From assembly GCA_037447655.1 (NCBI GenBank), contig JBBHKE010002679.1, positions 50,097 through 114,096 of the forward strand: DNA of 64,000 nucleotides, in the 5' to 3' direction. Each line of letters begins with the position of its first letter. Position 1 is the first letter of the stretch. Shown in pieces: positions 46,685 through 57,345 of this stretch. The translations under genes and the position numbers were made by a program. The notes below the pieces were generated by a model, which was not told where the DNA came from, made no database searches, and was given only the letters and a program-made list of their open reading frames with translations. Origin of the DNA: Zygnema cylindricum (Eukaryota; Streptophyta; Zygnematophyceae; Zygnematales; Zygnemataceae).

Positions 46685-47632
46685 TTGTTCTTTGTTTTTT
46701 TGAAGTTTTTTTTTTTTTTAGTTTTTTTTTTAAACATTTACGAATAAGCGTTACCACAGAGTATCTAAACTTTTAAAAATGATTGTTCTCTGGATTGTTC
46801 AATATGTGTTTTTTAGAAGGGTTCATACCTTCAAAAAAAAAAAACTATTTAATTCTGGTAAACAATAATTTCCTAGTTTGAGTACTGTACCATACCGTGT
46901 ATCATTGTTAGAGTTTTGTACGAATATTTATTTATTTGTTTCAGAATTACTTTACATATGCGTCAAATGTACTTCCTCTCTCTCTCTCTCTCTCCTTTTT
47001 ATATTCCATTGTCTTTTTTTTTTTTTTTTCAATACCAGGTTGATTTTGCGAAAATTCTCATTCAAAAAGGTGGGATCGCGGTCGTTCCGGGATCCAATTT
47101 TTTCCACACTAATTCGGAAACCGAAAATAATAATTCGGGAAATCGGCAAAAAAATGACAAAAAATCGGAAACGATCGAGCGAGTTTTATTCGAGGAGGGA
47201 AAAATCGATTCCGAAAAAGTTAAAACAACTCTCGATTCCGGAAGCGATTCTATTTTTCTGAAAGAGATGTCTTTTAAATATCTTCTTCACAATAATTATA
47301 ACAATAACAGTAATAGTTATACCATTAGTAATGATGATTTTAACAAAAACAATTACATTAACAATAATAATAGTAATAATAATATTTCTGGTAAAAATGA
47401 CAATAATAACGATAATAATGAGGATGGAGGATCGGTGTTCCTTGAAAATAAAGAGGGTGATAGTGAAAAAAATGAAAAAGTGGAGACGAATTTTGGCAAA
47501 AATGACACTCTTTTACCAAATTTTGATTTTTCAAAAAGGTATATTCGAGTGGCGTTTTGTAAATCGAAGGAGACGTTGGTAGAAGCTTCCGGAGCTTTTA
47601 AATTATTTAGGCACTCACAATTTATGGAATAA
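44308..47632 (+). CDS. class I/II PLP aminotransferase, 3' part only
   Basis: Exons 44308-44404, 44892-45006, 45262-45416, 46484-46549, a possible microexon 46945-46968, and 47039-47632 (TAA). Landmarks in order: NNPTGRVLKRAELAVVAELC with IAITDE (PLP-binding Asp), VYEHFLYSGKEHISLSSLPG, SSISKTFSVTGWRIGW (the Lys that forms the aldimine), then IAPEEVTAAIAKLH. After the microexon (NYFTYASN) come FAKILIQKGGIAVVPGSNFF and finally RYIRVAFCKSKETL. This resembles kynurenine/methionine-type aminotransferases; the amino acid used is not determined. Introns after the first exon join in phase. The N-terminal half (about 180 residues) is absent. The last exon holds about 130 extra residues rich in Asn, Asp and Ser between GSNFF and RYIRV. 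The first exon is notably more GC-rich than the others. Confidence 0.82.
44408..44650 (+). repeat. purine-rich tract in an aminotransferase intron
   Basis: GGGGGAGG/GAGAGGGCGAG sequence directly after the donor at 44405, the opposite strand bias to the other introns nearby. Confidence 0.75.
45420..46120 (+). repeat. degenerate AAGGATTAAGAATTA repeats in an intron
   Basis: Loose tandem words such as AAGTTAAGGATTA, AAGAATTAAGGATTA and GAATTAAGAATC fill much of this intron. No exon was recognised inside. Confidence 0.6.
46310..46480 (+). repeat. CT/CCCTCT tract before an acceptor
   Basis: Pyrimidine tract of about 170 bases running into the acceptor CTCCAG of the exon at 46484. Confidence 0.9.
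46586..46732 (+). repeat. poly-T tract
   Basis: Nearly pure T for over 100 bases inside the intron after exon 46484-46549. Its length is prone to assembly error. Confidence 0.95.
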
Positions 47633-49633
47633 TTAAAATCATTGAAGTGTAATTAAAATCGAATGGATAAAGTAATTCAATTATTCACTTTTCTTTTTTT
47701 TGTGAACGTACGGATTTTATGGAATAAATCGAGGTCCAATGGAAAATTTTTATTCAAATGTTTTTTTTTTTCCTGTTTTGGTTTTGTTTTTTTTTTTTCC
47801 ATATGCTTCCAATTTTTTGTTTTTGCTGTGCATTATAGCGGTGTAATTGTGTACTAAAAATGTGTACTGAGAAGTGTGAATATATTACATTGAAAAGGTG
47901 CGTTTGAGAAAAGTGTGCACCAAAATGAGTGGATTGTAAAAGTGTCCTCAAAGTCTACGGGTTAAAATTGTGTATTAAAAAAAGTACATACTTTTTTTTA
48001 AAAAGTCCATACTAATATATCTCAATGCGTCGAACCTGTCCAAAACTGTCATTATTTTTTGAAAACATACAATCTCTTCAAAAAAGGGGCTCTTCAGATA
48101 GTTTTTCATCATCAATTTTTTATTTTTTTTTCTGTTTGGAAGCCAATTATATACAAGTTTATGAGGGGTTTTCTTTGAATTTTTAATGTTCAGGGACAAA
48201 ATTTAAAAGAGATTTTAATCACTAAAACAAAAAAGACAAATCCCGTTTCTGTTGACAAGGTGGTTATGGACTAATTTCTCTCTACAATAATAATCACCAC
48301 TTTCAGGGGTAATGGCACTAAATAGGGCATCACTTTTTTTGGCCCAAAATCGTAAAACACTGTTAGTAACACTGCTTAAGGGAAGCACTCTCTCAATACC
48401 TCTCCCTCTCTCTGCATCCTTCCCTCCCAGCCTTCCTCACTCCTTCCCTCCCTTCACCTCCCTTCCTCCTTCCCCTGTCCCTCTCTACCTCCCTCTCTTC
48501 CTTTTTCCCTCCCGCCTTCTCCCCCCCCCCTCCTCTCCTTCCCTACCCTCCCCTCCTCTCTCCTCCCCTCCCCTCCCCTTCCCTCCCCTTCCCTCCTCCC
48601 CTCCTCCCCCTCTTCTTTGCCCTTCCTCTCTCCCCCTCTCTCTCCCTCTCCCTCCACTGCTCCCTCCCTCCCTTCGCCCTCCCTCTCTCCCCCTCTCTCT
48701 CCCTCTCCCTCTCCCTCCACTTCTCCTCCCTCCCTTCGCCCTCCTCTCTCTCCCCTTCCCTCCCTCTCCCTCGCCCTCCCCCTCCCTACCCCTCCTTTTT
48801 TAGGAGTTTTTAGGGTTTTTAGGGCTTTCACGTTTTCAGGTTTTCTCAGTTTTGGGGGTTTAAGGGTTGGTAGTTTGAGGTTGTTGGACAAAAAAAAAGG
48901 ATAGAAAGAAACTCAAAAACTCTAGAGACAAACAAAAAGACAAAAATGAGCCGTTCACCACCCCAAAAAAAAGGACTTGAAAAAAGAATAACACTTCAGA
49001 AATTGAAACATCGATGCATATTACAAAAGTTTCAAAGGAACCAAAAAAAAAAAAAAAACACGGAAACTTATGAATATCTTGATGGACGTATCGTGAACTT
49101 TTAAATGCTTTAGTTAGTGTCGTGAAAAGGAATGTTTTCTAGGAATGATTTTATCCTCTTTTAAGATGAAAACAACCTATAAAAACAATCTACATCAACC
49201 ATCTTTTCCATAATTCTTTCCATAACTTTTTTCACAACTTTTTTCACAACTTTTTCCACAAACTTTCTCCACAACTTTTACCACAAATTTCTTTCACAAC
49301 TTTTTCCTCTCGCACCTTTTCCCACACCTTTTTCCACTTCTTCTTTTAATTTTACGGTTTCGCCGAATCCAAGTGCTCCGTCGCGAGAGTGGAGGAGACC
49401 GTATCTCACGCCTCCTTAAACTCCTTACAATGCTAAACTTTCTTTTCCAAAAGCTATTTTTCCAAACTTTCTTTTCCAAATTTCTTTTCTTCCAAACTTT
49501 CTTTTCTTCCAAACTTTCTTTTTTTTCAAACTTTCTTTTCTTCAAAACTTTCTTTTTTTTCAAACTTTCTTTCTTTTTAAACTTTCTTTTACTTCTTTTA
49601 TTTCTTTTTTTCTTATTTTCTCGAAATGTCGAG
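47633..49633. other. region between the aminotransferase and NDUFS6, no gene
   Basis: A CCCTCTCTC/CCTCCCC tract at about 48390-48800 dominates. A run of CTTTCTTTTCTTCCAAA words lies at 49440-49610. Repeated TTTTCCACAACTTT words lie at 49200-49310. No coding motif was found on either strand. Confidence 0.5.
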
Positions 49634-50385
49634 TTAATGGTGACCATGGTGGCCGTGCGCCTGGTGGTACCTGAGTCCACAGTATTTGCAGACCTGGGGA
49701 CAGGATGGATCGAGGTTGATGTACTCCACAGGATGACCCAGGGCAGGATTAACTCCTGAAAAAAAGTACAAGTTAAAATAAAGTACAGGTTGAAATAAAG
49801 TACAAGTTGAAAAAAAAGTACAAGTTGTCAGTTAACTTTTTCTTGTTTTTCTTTTTCTTTCTCTCTCTCCCTCCCTCTCTCCCTCTCCCTCTCTCTTTCT
49901 CTCTCGCTCTCGCTCTCGCTCTTGCTCTCTCGCCCTCTCCCTCTTTCCCTCACTCTCTCTCACTCTCCCTATCGAGGTTGATATAGTTGTCAGTTAACTT
50001 CTTTATTTCTTCTTACTTTAACTTTTCCTTCAACTTTATTTTTATTTCTATCTCTCTCCACCTCTCTCGCTCTCGCTCTCGCTCTCTCTCCCTCTCCCTC
50101 TCCCTCTCCCTCTCCCTCCCCCCCTCCCTCTCCTCCTCCCTCTCCCTCTCCCTCTCCCTCTCCCTCTCTCTCTCCCTCTCCCTCTCCCTCTCCCTCTCCC
50201 TTCTCACCTCCTTCACAAGCTGCCACGCGTCCCTCGACCTCTATCGGCGGAACTGCCGCGATGAGTTCCATGGGCGTCAGTTTGTCTGTTGACGTCACCA
50301 TCCATTTGCTCGTGTGCGACACGTGATAGGCCTGCGACGACATGCCTCGTCGCAGAGTAGGAAGCGTGCGAAGAAACGACGCCAT
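49634..50385 (-). CDS. NDUFS6: NADH dehydrogenase (complex I) 13-kDa Fe-S subunit 6
   Basis: Two exons on the minus strand: 50385-50208 and 49755-49634, joined in phase 1 across GTGAGA and CAG. The start ATG at 50385 (context AAACCAATGGCG) was chosen because it opens an Arg-rich mitochondrial targeting sequence, MASFLRTLPTLRRGMSSQ. The mature part has VPPIEVEGRVAACEGG, then LGHPVEYINLD and CKYCGLRY, giving the C-H-C-C zinc site of the zf-CHCC family. NDUFS6 sits in the peripheral arm of respiratory complex I and is needed for its assembly. The protein is about 99 residues, ending in a His-rich tail (HQAHGHHGHH) before TAA. The 452-bp intron is GA-rich on the sense strand. No lesions are seen. 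Confidence 0.93.
49756..50207 (-). repeat. GA-rich intron of NDUFS6 with acceptor-side repeats
   Basis: On the sense (minus) strand the intron is mostly GAGGGAGAGG. Near the acceptor, plus-strand 49757-49825 holds four copies of a 17-19 bp word AAAGTACAAGTTGAAATA, so the polypyrimidine stretch before the AG is itself a tandem repeat. Confidence 0.8.
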
Positions 50386-50659
50386 TGGTTTCCGTACACG
50401 CTGCAGCAACGCCGATGCCACCTGGCGAGCTTCGCTTTTTTTTTAGGGTTAGGGTTTGTTCTAGCGGGATTGATGGTTAGGGTTAAGTTTGGAAACTGTA
50501 TTAAGCTTCGGATTTTGGTCACATATTTTGGCTTCGTTTCGAATTTTTACGAATTATTTCGAACTTGCGTCGTATTTATAAACTGTTCGAGTTTTGAAGT
50601 TCGGTAAAGTTTTGAGACGTGAGTCCGAATGCCGTACAGAAACCCAGTTTTTCGTACGG

Positions 50660-50845
50660 TACACCTTGAATCGCTATTAGTGTAGAAAAAAAATTGCCGC
50701 TTAGAACATCTTTTCTCCGTACACACATGTCGGATTGTGGATCTGACGGTTTGGATTGAAAGGTAAGATTGTCAGCCTCCGATTGGCGTGGTTAAACTGA
50801 AAATCGGACAAGTGTGCACGGAGAAATGATGTTTTAAGCTTTGTT
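50660..50845. mobile_element. foldback MITE, family A, right end lost
   Basis: Starts TACACCTTGAATCGCTATTA. The inner inverted pair TCTCCGTACACACATGTCGG and CGGACAAGTGTGCACGGAGA is well kept. The outer right terminus after TGATGTTTTAAG is missing. Confidence 0.8.
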
Positions 50846-50867
50846 CAAAAGTAGGTGAAAGTAGGCC

Positions 50868-50889
50868 CATACAATATGCCTATTGTATG
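50868..50889. repeat. short palindrome
   Basis: CATACAATA and TATTGTATG form 9-bp arms with a 4-nt loop; the word is repeated nearby (CATACAATATG). No promoter or gene can be tied to it. Confidence 0.6.
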
Positions 50890-51179
50890 CAAAACATACA
50901 ATATGACCTTAGGATCCATATTGTATTCGGACCTATTCGGACCAATTAAAACATTTGGACCAAAAAAAAATTTTTACACCGTCAGATTCATCGATGGACG
51001 GTCGCTGATCAAAGTAGCGATCTAAGAAGATCACATGAAAAGCCCATAACACAACTTACGATAAGTCGCCGACCAAAGGCCTACCATAAAAACGCCTACT
51101 TTTGAACTATGGATTTAAGTGGCCCCAAAATGTGATTGATTTTTCGTTTAGTGCGATTTCACGTGCGAGCGCGATTCTA

Positions 51180-51412
51180 TTAAATCATTATTTGTACCTT
51201 TTTACTTTAAAAAGTACAATTTTGCACGGTCGAACGTCGTCCGTACTCCACACTATTTAAAACGAACCTCTATTACAACTTTTTACGCTAATTTAACTTA
51301 CCTAAATTAGAAAAATGAAAAAAATAGAATCGTTTACTCTTTGATGTCATAGAGTCGAAATTTCGAGCAACCGAATTAAAGTAATCAACTCTAATTACGA
51401 TTCGCGGTGTAA
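51180..51412. repeat. dispersed repeat C, copy 2
   Basis: Same landmarks and orientation as 30425-30660. Confidence 0.85.
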
Positions 51413-52031
51413 TTTTTTTTGCAGTTTCGACATTAACTTTTCTCCAGTGAATTTTATGGGATTTGAACCGTGGTCAACAAAATTTTAAATGTTGCGACGG
51501 TTTGTACTGTGGATGACCTGAGCTACAGTAGAAGCTTGTCGTCCGAACTCCGAAGGCAGATTTCCTTTGTACTTCAAATCCAAAGTTTATTTCCACAAAC
51601 AACCGTACGATTTACCAATTTAAAATTTGAAAAAATACTGTTGTAACAAAATCCAACGGTTCGTTTTGTATGCAAATCTCAATATCGGTTTCAGACCGTT
51701 CTGTTCGGTTTAGCCCAAACCAAAGCCGAACAGGAACCGAGCCACGTCGGGCCCAGAGCTCATCGTACCATGTACATCCTGTAGGTGCCTTTATTCTTGG
51801 ACTGTATTGTCAAATGATAATCTTGTTTTGCATTTTTGTATTCGCCGCCGTTTCATATTTGCCGTTGCAATGTCAGTCCATAATTCAAGTTTTGAATCTC
51901 ATCATGTTTTAACAGTTTTTGAATTTCATAATTTTTTAGCATTGTTTAATTTCGTCATTAACATGCGCTAAAAAAAGAACTGCTGACCGCAGTCAGTCCT
52001 GTTAGTTCCTTTTTGGCAACTTTTGCTACAG

Positions 52032-54734
52032 GAAAGTATGGGGAACAAGCAGGGATTACAGCGGCCTGAGAAAGAGATGGATAAAGCCCGGGTGAAAATG
52101 ACCAACGACGTTGTATTTTTTAATAATCCGGAAGTTGAGCCTCCACACTGGCTTGCATTGTTCTATCTCAAAAACCAAAGCTCAAAAAGGGTTGTTGTAC
52201 AGAAATTGACTGTTGAGACCTTTCCTCGCTCTGCAGTGAAAGATCCGAATAGATATTTTGAATGGGAAGATGGAAAAATGGTCCTGCAAAAACACGGTTC
52301 TTGCGTTGGATTTTCTATGAAGATTCCTTACAACGATAATCCTGAGCCTCCGTGCTTCAAATGCAAATGGAAATTCAGGTAAATGCAAGACGTTTTATAG
52401 AGCTAGAGATGTTTTTTTGCTCAGATGAAATTGGAAGAATTTGTTAAAGACCGATACTTCTGCAATTGACGTTTTCCGAAGGAGTGCGACTCAAGGGAAA
52501 AAAAAAATGTATGCGAGATTTGGTTGCGCCAATATTATGGAAGTTCAATCGTGGTTCTCTAAATGACATCGGTTCCCCGCAATATCTTAATGATCATCTT
52601 ATAATCGATTCTCTTCGTTTCTCGCATGTTGGCTTGCTGCAGTCCCTTTCTTTCCTGAATATTGCAAAATTCCTTGCAATTTGCTACTTTCAAGCAAGAA
52701 ATTCAAAGGCAAGAAAGTTGCAAGCAAGCAAACTGCAACAAGCAATCAGTCTGCAAGAAATAATCCATGCAAATTGCAAGCAACCAGTTGCACAAACAAG
52801 TTGCATACAAGCAGTTTAAAAACGAGAGAGTTGGAAAGCAAACAATTTACAAGTAACCAAGATGCGAGGAACAGTTGTGGCAGTCCGAAATTTGCAAGCA
52901 AGAAGTTCCCGGAAAAATAAAAAAGAGCTACATCGCAAGCAGGAAATTTTGAAGAAAGCACAATTTCAAGCAATCAGACTGCAGGCAAGTAAGTTGCAAG
53001 CAAGGAATTGACAAGCAATAAATTTATCAACAAAAAAATTGCAGTCGTCTGCAAGAAGCTTTTTTGCTTGCAAATTCCTTGCTTGCAACTTGCTTGCTTA
53101 AAATTTTATTGCTTGCAACTCCTGCTTCCAACTTGCTTTTTAAAAATTCCGCGCTTCTTAGTTTAATCTGTTTTTTTCAAGTTTCTTGCTTGCCATAAAC
53201 TGCTCCTGAATTGTTTGTTTGCAAACTCTGTGCTGCCGAGTATATGCTGCTCGCTAATTGCTGGCCTGCGGCTTGCTCCCTTGTAAATAGCTTGTCTCCA
53301 ATTGCTAGCTTTTGTTCACAACTCTCTTGTCTTTAAATTGGTTTTTCACAACTTCAATGGCCTACAGTATCCTTGTCAATTGCTTGCCTTCTAATTGCTT
53401 TCCTGTTGCTTTGGGCGGCTTTGTTTATACAAATGGCCTGCTGGCAGCTTGCCTGCACGCTGGCTTGCAAGTTAGTTGCTTGTTACCACTGCTTGCTCAC
53501 AAATTTGTTGATTGCAATTTTTTTGCGTTTGTTTTCTTTGCCTGCAATTTCTACAATTTCTTTGTTTGCGATTTCTTTGCCTGCAATTTCTTTACTTGCG
53601 ATTTCATTGCTTGCTATTTCTTTTCCAATAATCTTCAACTTCTTCCCCTAAAATTTCTTTGCTTTCGCTTGCGATTTCTTCGCGTGCATATTCTTTGCTT
53701 CCAACTTGCTTGGTTGCATCTGGAGCTTTGCTAGTTACTTGCTTGCTTGAACTTTGCTTGCGCAAATTGCTTGCTGGGTTGCCAATTGTCTCACAAGTTA
53801 TAATATTTTCGGTTTCATTGCTCTTTGCTGCGTTTCTGCTTCTTTTAGCCTGCCTCCCGCCCTCCCTCCCTCCCTCCCTCCTTCCCTCATTCCCTCCCCC
53901 TCTCCCTCCCCAGCGCCCCTCCGTCCTTCTTCCCGGCCTCTTTCAGTCCTTTAAAATGTTTTACTATTTCATCATGCATGCTTTTATAGGTCTAAGATCA
54001 GCATTTTCTAATAATTTACCAGTGATATTTGTCCGCGCATAGGGAAGAAGACGTGCCGAGCAGAAGTAGGATTGAGAGTGGCACGGGATCGGGAGGTTTC
54101 AGGACTGAAGTTGGCCTCCAACAGAATGCGGTAAGTCCTAAATACACTTGAAATAAAGTAGGATTTCCAGGTCGAATTCTAGAATAAAGCTTGTGACGTG
54201 CTTGAACATGTGTAAATATAATTGAGTATAACAATTATATACGAATATACGCACTACGCATTCGCACATAACATACGCATGAACCCATACATGCATCAAT
54301 ATATGATTGCGTCAGAGAATTTACGACTGACTGAACTGTTTGTTTAAGAGATCAACATTAGGACATGTAATTTCAACATAAAACCCTTTAATATGAACAT
54401 GGATTTAATGTACTGTACACTATTGCCATGAGATTAGATTTTCATCAAAGTTTACATTGTTGTAGCTCACACTAATGCTGGTGAATCATGGGGAATCGAC
54501 GTTTATAGGCACCTCCATAAATGTTGGAGACGCCAAAGTCAGTTTGTATGTCAATCGATAACAGCTCGTGTGTGTTTTTTTCTCGCTAATGTTTTCATAC
54601 TAGGGTTCGGTTCTAACCAGGTAGCGTCGCGAGATATAGAAGGCCATGAGAAAAAAAGACTTGGAGAGTTTCAAGACAGCGATGTTCCCGCTTCGAAGCG
54701 TTTGAAAAACGAAGAAGATGGAATAATCATTTGA
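52032..54734 (+). CDS. unrecognised three-exon protein
   Basis: Exons 52032-52378, 54043-54130 and 54621-54734 (TGA) join in phase 2 then phase 0 with clean GT-AG borders, which supports a real gene. The ATG at 52038 gives about 180 residues; an acceptor-like TGCTACAG at 52031 means earlier exons are possible. The first exon codes a compact segment with PHWLALFYLKNQSSKRVVVQ and a Cys pair (CFKCKWKF). The second is Ser/Gly-rich. The last is charged, with KKRLGEF and ASKRLKNEEDG, which could act in nuclear import. I do not recognise a family and assign no function. The 1.66-kb intron 1 is filled by an unusual repeat. Confidence 0.6.
52660..53770 (+). repeat. TTGCAAGCAA word array with a strand switch
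   Basis: From about 52660 to 53040 the plus strand is crowded with GCAAGCAA/TTGCAAGAAA words. From about 53060 to 53770 the same words appear inverted (TTGCTTGC). Around the switch, AAGTTGCAAGCAAGGAATT near 52990 is mirrored near 53075. The array lies inside intron 1 of the unrecognised gene. Leu/Cys-rich frames across it are artefacts. Confidence 0.85.
53858..53935 (+). repeat. CCCTCCCT tract before an acceptor
   Basis: Short polypyrimidine tract in the same intron, about 110 bases before the acceptor at 54042. Confidence 0.75.
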
Positions 54735-55392
54735 GTCGATACTATTTGAGGTATTGAGATGAGAGTTTTGTATTTTGTTTATAAGTGAACAGGACCAGCA
54801 TGTATATATATAAGCCGTTGACCGATTTAAAAACTGCTTTGATTCAACATCGATTTATATTGAATAAACGGGCAATGAAAATGAAAATATCAACCGTAAT
54901 TAGGTTTTGCGGTGCTGATAGATGCTTATTTTCTACTGCAACTAAAGATTTTTTATTTTTTTTTATAATTTTTTGGTTGTTCAAAAGCTTTCGCAATTGT
55001 GTTTTTGCAATGCTAATCAAAAAGGCTCATTACGTTTGTTGGAATGGTCTTTTTTGTGCTTGGTTAAGGCCTCCTATTGGTTAGAAACTTTATTGCAGTG
55101 GTTAAGAATGTGGATTTGCTATGTTTGATTCAAACCAAAGACCATCGTATTATGGTTTTACAGAAGCCGCTGGAAACATCTGAGGCAACAAGATGATTCA
55201 AAAATGGAACTTTTTTTTTTTTTGTGTTTTGCCCTTTCCTCTTGTGTTTGTTTCCATCTACTCGGATGGTTTATCATTCCGTGTTTTTGATTAGGCTCAT
55301 CGTTACACAGAGACATATTTCTGGTACGGAATGGTTTTCTTTTTGGTTGTTTTTTTCTTTTAAATTTAACATCAGTATGGCATTTTTCCATT
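54735..55392. other. intergenic, nothing recognised
   Basis: AT-rich downstream region of the three-exon gene. Open frames show no motif. Confidence 0.45.
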
Positions 55393-57345
55393 CGCTAATC
55401 ATTTCGATTTTCCTTTGACGATATTTTCCTTCGCGCTATTTTCCTTCATCGATTTTTTCTTTCGACGATATTTTCCTTTGACGATATTTCCTTTGCGATA
55501 TTTCCCACAGTTGATATTTTCCTTCGCGATAGTTTTCGTCGTCGATGTTTTACTTGGCGATATTCGATATTTTCCTTCATCAATATTTTATTTCGTCCAT
55601 ATTATCTTTATCCGATATTTTCCTTCGTCGATATCTCCTTCATGATAATTTCCTTCAGTGATATTTTCTGTCGACGATATTTTCTTTCGCTATGTTTTCC
55701 TTTTTATGTTTTACTTCGTCAATAATTTCCTCTGCGATATTTTCCTTCGTCTACATTTTCGTTTATATTTTCCTTTGCGATATTTTCCGTTGACTATTTC
55801 CTTCGTCGATATTTTCCTTCACTTTATTTTCCTTCGTTGATAATTTTCTTTCGTTGATATTTTACTTCGTTGAAAGTTTCCATCGATATTTTTTTTCATC
55901 GATATTTTCTTGCGTGGATGTTATCCTTTGTCGATATTTTCCTTCGCGATATTTTTCTTCGTCGATTTCTTCTTTCACGATACTTTCCTTTTTCGATATT
56001 TTCCTTCGCGATATTTTTCTTCGTCGATTTCTTCTTTCACGATACTTTCCTTTTTCGATATTTTCCTTTTTCGATATTTCTCTTCGCGATATATTCCGTC
56101 CTCTTTTCCTCTGTCGATTTTTTCCTACGTCGACATTTTTATTGCAATATTTTCCGTTGTCGATATATCCATCGTCGATATTTTTCTTCGTAATTTTTTT
56201 CCTCGTCAATATTTTCCTTTGCGATATTATCGTAAAACATTCTTCTTCTCGATATTTTCCCTTGTCAATATTTTCCATCGTGATATTATCCTTTGTCGAT
56301 ATTGTATTTCGTCAATATGTTCCTTCTTCGATATTTTCCTTCGTCAATATTTTTTTCTCGCTATTTTCCTTCGTCGATGTTTTTTCTCGATATTTTACTT
56401 CGAGATATTTTCCTTTACGATATTTTCCTTTTGATTTTTTTCTTCTTCGATGTTATTGTTCGCCGATAAATTTCTTCGTTGATATTTCCTTCGTCGATAT
56501 GTCCCTTCATCAATATTTTTCTTCGCTAGTTTTTTCGTCTTCAACATTTTCTTTTACGATATATATTTCGTCGATTATTCTTCTGTCGATATTTCCCTTC
56601 GACGATATTCCCTTCGCGATAGTTTTTTTCGTTTATCCTATTCTTTTCCGATATTTTCCTTCGCAATATTTTCCTTCGTTGATATTTCCCTTACACGATT
56701 TTTCCTTTTGAGATGTTTTATTTTCCTTTGGCGATATTTCTTTGCGATATTTCAATTCTCAAATGTTTTCCGTCGTCGAACTTTTCATTTGCGATATTTT
56801 TCGTCTTCTATATTTTCCTAAACGATATTTATCGTAGTCGATATTTTCCGTTGTCGATGTTTTCCTTCACGATATTTCCCTCCGTCGATATTTTACTTTG
56901 TCAACTTTTTCCTTCCTCAACATTCCTTTGGCGATATTTTCCTTTGTACATATTTTCCTTCCTGATATTACCCTTTGTCAATATTTTCTTTCGCGATAAT
57001 TTCCTTTGCAATATTTTATTCTGCCGATATTGTCTTTCGCGGATATTTCCTTTCATCAATATTCTCCTTTGTCGACATTTTTCTTCAATGTTTTCCTTCG
57101 CCGCTATTTTCTTCGTCTATATTTTCCATTCATCAATTTTTCCTTTGATCGATATTTTCTTTCGTCGATATTTCCCTTCGCGATATGTTTCGTCATCAAC
57201 ATTTCCCTTCCGATTTTTTTGTCGTCGATATTATCCTTCACCAATTTTTTTTCGCCGATTATTCTTTGGTCAATGTCTTCCTTAGTCTATATTTACCTTA
57301 GACGATATTCCCTTCCGATATTTTCTTTCATCAATATTTTCAAGT
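55393..57345. repeat. nearly 2-kb minisatellite, unit about 15-16 bp
   Basis: Tandem variants of TTTCCTTCGTCGATAT and TTTCCTTCGCGATAT run without a break for about 1.95 kb, on the order of 120 units. Variation is mainly TCGTC/TCGC/TTGTC in the spacer and the number of T. The plus strand is pyrimidine-rich. A 285-residue frame on plus (55854-56711) and basic Lys/Arg-rich frames on minus are products of the repeat, not genes. Confidence 0.95.

Noticed and set aside
46120-46776. Phe-rich frame of 218 residues
   Set aside because: Crosses a CT tract and a poly-T run of over 100 bases inside an intron of the aminotransferase gene.
46893-46911. Another end of MITE family A (TACCGTGTATCATTGTTAG)
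   Set aside because: Only 19 bp match with no internal words of the family; could be chance.
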